Shown here: one piece after another, positions 17,464 through 22,168 of the stretch
How positions within the stretch are numbered: position 1 is the stretch's first letter
Layout of the letters: each line of letters begins with the position of its first letter
IMG/VR virus record: IMGVR_UViG_3300009081_000045
Span: 1 to 22,168 of that record
Strand: one strand, 5' to 3'
Origin: a virus
DNA length: 22,168 nt
Program-made: the position numbers and the translations under genes
Notes under the pieces: generated by a model
Databases searched by the model: none
What the model was told of the DNA's origin: nothing
Seen by the model: only the letters and a program-made list of their open reading frames with translations

Positions 17464-19784
17464 GGCAAGTACAAGTTTATATTGAAGGACTTAAGATTGA
17501 ATTATTTGAAGACGAACAAATTAATGTTACTTCGAGCGTTCAAAACATTAACGATATTTCAAAAGTATTTACTGATTTTTCGCAAAGCTTTACCGTACCA
17601 GCTTCAACCGTTAACAATCAAATATTTCAGCACTTTTACCAAACGGATGTAGATAGTACAATAGACCATAACATAAGAAGAAACGCGTTAATTGAAATTG
17701 ATTTAACTACTTTCAGACGTGGTAAAATTCAGATTGAAAAGGCGAATGTAAAAAACGGAATGCCTGAAAATTACCAGCTTACTTTTTATGGTGAAATACG
17801 AACTTTAAAAGATTTGTTTGGCGAAGATAAATTGAATCAATTAGATTTTAACGCGCTGGAGTTTGCTTATACGGGTACTCAAATTTATAATAGAATAACG
17901 GATACTGCAACCGATTACGACGTTCGGTATCCTTTGATTGCAAGTAATAGAGTATGGACGTACCACCACGGGAGCGAAGATATTACACAAAACGCACACG
18001 CAATACAATACGATGAATTATTTCCAGCGGTAAAAATAAATAAAATATTTGACGAAATAGAAAACAAATACGGTGTTACTTTTACGGGGACATTTTTAAC
18101 AGACCCGAGATTTACAAAATGTTTTTTGTACGGTAAAAACACGAATGAATATACTTTTTTAACTGAAAGCACGGACGTTGTAATTGACCAAGTAATAGCA
18201 ACGGTAATTGAAGATAATACACTACCAAACCCAGGCGATTTAACATATACGGATATTTACCAAGACGAAATAAATGTATTATTTGCACAAGACGTTCAAT
18301 TTAGTGTAATTAGTTTTGAGGTATTAAATCAATCAGCAGTTGGAACTTGGTATATTGACGTATTTCAAGACGGTAGTTTTTATCAATCGATTGAAGGAAA
18401 TACTACGGGAGTTTTTGGTAATATAAGTTTTCAAAATGTTTCAGGATTAGACACGACTTTAACTTTCAAAATGAAAGCTACTGCGCCTATGAATATTGAT
18501 ATGTTAATTAATTACCAAATAACAGGAGTAAACGGGTTGAGTAATTACGCGCAAATAAGCACTGTACAAACTGTTTTAGCTGGTAATGTAAGCATTAATT
18601 CAACGCTGCCTGATATGAAGGTAGGCGATTTCTTTTCAGGCGTTTTAAAAGAGTTTAACGCAACTTGCGTAGCTACTTCAGAAAACACTTTTGAAATACT
18701 ACCTTTAGAAGATTGGTACGGTCAAGGGGCTATTGTAGATATTACACAATATACAGACATTGATTCAATAGATATTGAACGAATTAAGTTGTATAAAAAA
18801 ATAGCTTTTAAATATCAACAATCCGAAAGTTTTGTTAATCGTAATTTCTTTAAAATATCGAATAGCGAATACGGAAATATGGAATACCAATTTGCGTACG
18901 ATGGCGACGAGTATGTAATAGAAGTTCCTTTTGAAAATTTATTATTTACGCGTTCTATTGACAATTCAAATAATTACGCTATTTTAGGTTATTGCCTTAA
19001 TGAAAGCTTCAACGCTTATACGCCAAAACCGATGCTGCTTTATTTGTATGGCGAAAGTAATGATTTAAGTTCACATCCTATTAGATTTTACGATGGAACT
19101 ACGCACCAGGATATTGATTCATTTGCACAATTTGGTCAAGACCTTAGCTATCAAAACGAAAAATATAGTTTAAACTTTGGAGCTGAAAATTCAGTAATTC
19201 ACGAAGAAACAATACAACAAGGTTTATATGCTGAATATTATTTTCCGTATTTAGTTAATTTATTTAATTTAAAGAATAGATTAGTCAATGTAAAGACGAA
19301 TTTACCTATTTCCTTATTGACTAACCTACAACTAAATGATCGTCTTATTATAAGAGATAAACGCTATATAATAAACGAAATGAAAAGCAACTTAACTACG
19401 GGTCAAGTAGATTTCAGTTTGTATTTAGATTTCAGACCTTTAACAAGTGGTAAGCCTTACGTTCCGTCTTTTGATGCACAATGTTTAAACGTTCCTATTA
19501 ACTTTATTAACGGTGCGGTAAGTGCTACTATTACAACAACTTTTGGCGGCGTTACAATCACTCCAAGCACAATTACAAGTAGTCAAACAATAGTAGTTTG
19601 TATTCCTGAAAACACGAATACGCCTTCAAATATTTTAGCGGAAAATTCAGATAGTTTAATTACTGAAGAATTTCAAAACTTAATAACGGAAAATTCAAGC
19701 GTTCAAGTTATTACATTGACTGTAACGTACACTTTTGGGGATGGAAGCACAACAGTAAACACAATTCAAATATTACAACAATGA
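17460..19784 (+). CDS. Large tail/baseplate-like structural protein
   Basis: This 774-residue protein begins QVQVYIEGLKIELFEDEQIN then VFTDFSQSFTVPASTVNNQI, a start I associate with large structural proteins of Bacteroidetes phages. The body is beta-rich with repeated aromatic strands. The C-terminal 120 residues (FINGAVSATITTTFGGVTIT and VITLTVTYTFGDGSTTVNTI) resemble an Ig-like or bacterial adhesion-type beta-sandwich exposed on virions. It lies before the tape measure, whereas baseplate genes usually follow it. A role at the tail tip or in receptor contact is inferred from size, composition and place. Confidence 0.6.
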   Translation: MRQVQVYIEGLKIELFEDEQINVTSSVQNINDISKVFTDFSQSFTVPASTVNNQIFQHFYQTDVDSTIDHNIRRNALIEIDLTTFRRGKIQIEKANVKNGMPENYQLTFYGEIRTLKDLFGEDKLNQLDFNALEFAYTGTQIYNRITDTATDYDVRYPLIASNRVWTYHHGSEDITQNAHAIQYDELFPAVKINKIFDEIENKYGVTFTGTFLTDPRFTKCFLYGKNTNEYTFLTESTDVVIDQVIATVIEDNTLPNPGDLTYTDIYQDEINVLFAQDVQFSVISFEVLNQSAVGTWYIDVFQDGSFYQSIEGNTTGVFGNISFQNVSGLDTTLTFKMKATAPMNIDMLINYQITGVNGLSNYAQISTVQTVLAGNVSINSTLPDMKVGDFFSGVLKEFNATCVATSENTFEILPLEDWYGQGAIVDITQYTDIDSIDIERIKLYKKIAFKYQQSESFVNRNFFKISNSEYGNMEYQFAYDGDEYVIEVPFENLLFTRSIDNSNNYAILGYCLNESFNAYTPKPMLLYLYGESNDLSSHPIRFYDGTTHQDIDSFAQFGQDLSYQNEKYSLNFGAENSVIHEETIQQGLYAEYYFPYLVNLFNLKNRLVNVKTNLPISLLTNLQLNDRLIIRDKRYIINEMKSNLTTGQVDFSLYLDFRPLTSGKPYVPSFDAQCLNVPINFINGAVSATITTTFGGVTITPSTITSSQTIVVCIPENTNTPSNILAENSDSLITEEFQNLITENSSVQVITLTVTYTFGDGSTTVNTIQILQQ

Positions 19785-19942
19785 TTCAATTAATTTTAGA
19801 ACTCTTAAAAGCGGACGATTTCTTCGGAGTGAGTGAAATAGTGGACGTGGCAAAAGGAAAACACGAACTAACTGGAAATATTAAAAAGATTTATAAACAA
19901 GAAAAGCGTAAACAATGGCTGAAAAAAGAACGATTGAATTAG
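19781..19942 (+). CDS. Small protein overlapping the tape-measure start
   Basis: This 53-residue ORF (MIQLILELLKADDFFGVSEI...) begins in an ATGA overlap and runs 28 nt into the tape measure gene in another frame. It ends with a very basic tail (KKIYKQEKRKQWLKKERLN). The tight coupling and tail-module location suggest a small assembly factor. No family is recognised. Confidence 0.5.
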   Translation: MIQLILELLKADDFFGVSEIVDVAKGKHELTGNIKKIYKQEKRKQWLKKERLN

Positions 19943-21945
19943 AAATACAAGACAATAGCAAAACGCTAAAACAACAATACAAAGAGGCGGTTGCAGAATT
20001 ACAAAAAATGGTTTCTGCGTACGGTGAAATGTCCGACGAAGCTATTAACGCCGCTAAACGTGCTGCTGAATTAAAAGACCAAATTGAGGATACCAACGAT
20101 TTAATGAAGTCGTTTAAAGGGGAGGGTGCTTTTATAGCAATGAATAAAGCAATGAGTGCCGTTGCAAGTGGTTTTAGTGCCGTTGAAGGGGGATTAGCTC
20201 TAATAGGTGTTGAAGGTGAAGCGGTACAGGAAACAATGCTTAAAGTACAAGCGGCTATGGCTTTAGCGCAAGGTTTAGAAGGCTTAGAAGATGCTGGGCG
20301 TGCTTTTAAAAACTTAGGAGTTACAGCAAAAAACGCGTTAAGTGGAATTAAGTCGGGTGTTGCTGCAACTGGAATAGGTTTATTAGTCGTAGCCGTTGGA
20401 ACTTTAGTTGCATATTGGGACGATATTAAAAAAGCTGTTAGTGGTATTTCTGAAGAACAAAAACAATTAAATAAATTATCACATCAAAACGCTGTAATAG
20501 CAAAAGAAACTTACGACAGTTTTCAATTACAAGAAAATTCATTAAGGTTACAAGGTAAAACAGAAAAGCAAATATTACAATTAAAAATTGATAAATTAAA
20601 TGCTTCAATAAAAACTGCTGAAGTAGATTTAAAAAGACTTGAAGAAACTGCTAAATTAGAAATTGAAGCTGCTGCCAGAAATCAAAACATATTAAAAATG
20701 ATTATTAGGGGTGGCGTTGAACTTGCTGCTTTAGGTACGCGTTTACTTGTTGCCCCAATAGATTTGGTTTTAAAAACTGCTAATTTAGTTTCTGAAAAAT
20801 TAGGGTTTGGAACAATAACGGCTTTAAATTTGAATGCTGAAATTACGAAAATAAACGAAATGTATTCTGAGGTCGGTAGTAAATTTTTCTTTGACCCAGC
20901 AGCAGTAAAAGCTGATAGCGATGCGACTATTAAAACAGCAAAACAAGGTATTGCCCAAATGAAATCGGACAGAGATGGCTTACTATTACAAATAAAACAA
21001 GGCGATCAACAAGGAGCGCAAGACCGTGTAAATACGGAAAAAGGCGCAGCAAAAGAAAAACTTGATTTAGAGCGTGAAAACACTGACAAGCGTTTGGCGT
21101 TAATGGCTGATGGATACGATAAAGAAGTAGCACTTGCAAAGGAAAAAAATAAAAGAGAAAAAGAAGATTTACTTGCAAGTTCAAAAGATAAAATAGTTGA
21201 TGCAAAACAATTAGCTGAAGCACAAAAATTAATTGATGAAACGTTAAAAAAGGAATTACTTCAATTAGATATTAAATATAATAGTGATAAATTATTAACG
21301 TGGGAAGAAAAAAACAAAAAAGAAATTGAACAGAAACAAATTGAATTCGATGCCGAAATGGAAGCGGCTGCAAAACGTATTGAAATACGGGAAGCTGAAG
21401 CCGAAAAGAAAAAACAAATAGATAAAGAAGAAATAGAAAGACGGAACGAATTAAGGCAAAAAACGCTCCAACTGGCTGGAGATACTTTTAGCGCTTTAGG
21501 TGATTTAGCTGGTTCGTTTAATACTAAAAACGAAAAAGATGCACGTAAACAATTTCAAGTACAAAAGGCTTTTAATTTAGCCGCTGCAATTACAAACACT
21601 GCAATGGCGGTAACGGGTGCGTTGACTGCTGGTGGTAACCCGATTAAGTTAGCAACGGGTATGCAATTTGTCGAAGCTGGTATTGCTGCAACGGTTGGAG
21701 CTGCAAACATAATTAAAATTTCAAATTCTAAATTTGGCGGTGGTGGTTCAGGTGGTGGCGGTAATGATACTAACGTTCCAACTGGAGCTGCTCCTATGAC
21801 TGCGAACTTTAATACAATAGGTTCAAGCGGTATCAATCAATTAGCGCAATTACAACAAACGCCTACACAAGCCTACGTAGTTAGTGGCGAAGTAACAAGC
21901 GCACAGGCTTTGGATAGGAATAGAGTACAAAACGCTACATTATAA
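19915..21945 (+). CDS. Tail tape measure protein
   Basis: This 676-residue protein shows the tape-measure pattern: N-terminal coiled coil (about 13-67), Ala/Gly-rich helices (GLALIGVEGEAVQETMLKVQ and AMALAQGLEGLEDAGRAFKN), a hydrophobic segment GVAATGIGLLVVAVGTLVAY (148-167), then a long charged coiled coil (about 360-540), a second Ala-rich helix (AFNLAAAITNTAMAVTGALT) and a Gly-rich linker near 608-617. The C-terminus AYVVSGEVTSAQALDRNRVQ is familiar in Bacteroidetes phage tape measures (from memory). The protein sets tail length. The length implies a short to medium tail, and the hydrophobic segments fit membrane passage of DNA. Confidence 0.85.
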   Translation: MAEKRTIELEIQDNSKTLKQQYKEAVAELQKMVSAYGEMSDEAINAAKRAAELKDQIEDTNDLMKSFKGEGAFIAMNKAMSAVASGFSAVEGGLALIGVEGEAVQETMLKVQAAMALAQGLEGLEDAGRAFKNLGVTAKNALSGIKSGVAATGIGLLVVAVGTLVAYWDDIKKAVSGISEEQKQLNKLSHQNAVIAKETYDSFQLQENSLRLQGKTEKQILQLKIDKLNASIKTAEVDLKRLEETAKLEIEAAARNQNILKMIIRGGVELAALGTRLLVAPIDLVLKTANLVSEKLGFGTITALNLNAEITKINEMYSEVGSKFFFDPAAVKADSDATIKTAKQGIAQMKSDRDGLLLQIKQGDQQGAQDRVNTEKGAAKEKLDLERENTDKRLALMADGYDKEVALAKEKNKREKEDLLASSKDKIVDAKQLAEAQKLIDETLKKELLQLDIKYNSDKLLTWEEKNKKEIEQKQIEFDAEMEAAAKRIEIREAEAEKKKQIDKEEIERRNELRQKTLQLAGDTFSALGDLAGSFNTKNEKDARKQFQVQKAFNLAAAITNTAMAVTGALTAGGNPIKLATGMQFVEAGIAATVGAANIIKISNSKFGGGGSGGGGNDTNVPTGAAPMTANFNTIGSSGINQLAQLQQTPTQAYVVSGEVTSAQALDRNRVQNATL

Positions 21946-21956
21946 GTTTAATAGTT

Positions 21957-22168
21957 ATGGCAAAAGTTGAAATAATAGAACTACTAATAGACGACACAAA
22001 ATTAGAAGCTGGTATTAATGCCGTTTCAGTTGTTGAAAGTCCCGCGATTGAAGAAAACTTTATAGCGTTAAAAAAGCATGAAGTTGAACTAAAAGAAGTA
22101 GATGCGGAAAAACGTATTTTGATGGGTGCGGCTTTAGTGCCTAATAAACAAATTTACCGAAGAAATAA
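21957..22168 (+). CDS. XkdF-like prohead protease (5' part, truncated by window end)
   Basis: Seventy codons are visible. AGINAVSVVESPAIEENFIA (19-38), followed by KRILMGAALVPNKQIYRR (53-70), is the opening pattern of XkdF/S78_2-type putative prohead proteases, which process capsid and scaffold proteins. The start ATG is 11 nt after the tape-measure stop. The catalytic residues lie beyond the window. A head-maturation gene directly after the tape measure is an unusual order and suggests that portal and capsid genes follow. Confidence 0.7.
   Translation, partial: MAKVEIIELLIDDTKLEAGINAVSVVESPAIEENFIALKKHEVELKEVDAEKRILMGAALVPNKQIYRRN

Overview
The window is a stretch of a double-stranded DNA tailed phage (or prophage) of a Bacteroidetes host, most likely a flavobacterium. 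The evidence is the strongly AT-rich sequence, dense one-strand packing with ATGA/TAATG overlaps, A-rich leaders mostly lacking classical Shine-Dalgarno sites, and intergenic promoters of the Bacteroidetes form (TTG, about 19 bp, TAnnTTTG). All supported genes are on the + strand and use the standard bacterial code with TAA, TGA and TAG stops. No integrase, portal or major capsid gene is in view, so this is only part of a genome.

Layout. 1-717: end of a late/lysis region, with an M15 peptidase endolysin followed by a small protein ending in a cationic amphipathic helix. 718-870: a terminator, a candidate short RNA and a strong promoter. 892-4040: an early/accessory region of very small genes, including an array of six tiny genes (2090-3130) whose boundaries are all made of the same repeat, and a Cys-rich lipoprotein. 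4034-4172: promoter plus a structured leader whose two hairpin loops are complementary over 8 nt. 4173-7705: replication genes (DUF6291-like protein, RecA-fold/DnaB-like ATPase), a NinG-family nuclease and small proteins. 7745-10363: recombination genes (ERF annealing protein, YqaJ-type exonuclease), an SSB-like small protein and a Cro/XRE-type regulator. 10483-10718: a non-coding island with a tRNA-like gene with an enlarged anticodon arm and competing hairpins before a zinc-ribbon gene. 11017-12192: promoters, a small membrane protein and a phage sigma factor. 12195-14551: conserved small proteins, then terminase small and large subunits. 14643-21945: tail genes, opening with a tail assembly chaperone made by -1 frameshifting on a run of nine T, then a terminator-like protein, an HK97-gp10-like protein, two large structural/baseplate-like proteins and the tape measure. 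21957-end: start of an XkdF-like prohead protease.

How it works together. Host polymerase could read the early and replication operons from the TAnnTTTG promoters. The ERF protein, exonuclease, NinG-like nuclease and SSB-like protein form a recombination/replication set. The phage sigma factor lies just before the packaging and tail genes and may drive late transcription (inference). The order terminase, tail, tape measure, prohead protease places tail genes before head genes.

Most noteworthy are the repeat-bounded cassette array of tiny genes, the frameshifted chaperone with two overlapping coding frames, the loop-loop complementary leader before the replication operon, and the odd tRNA-like RNA.
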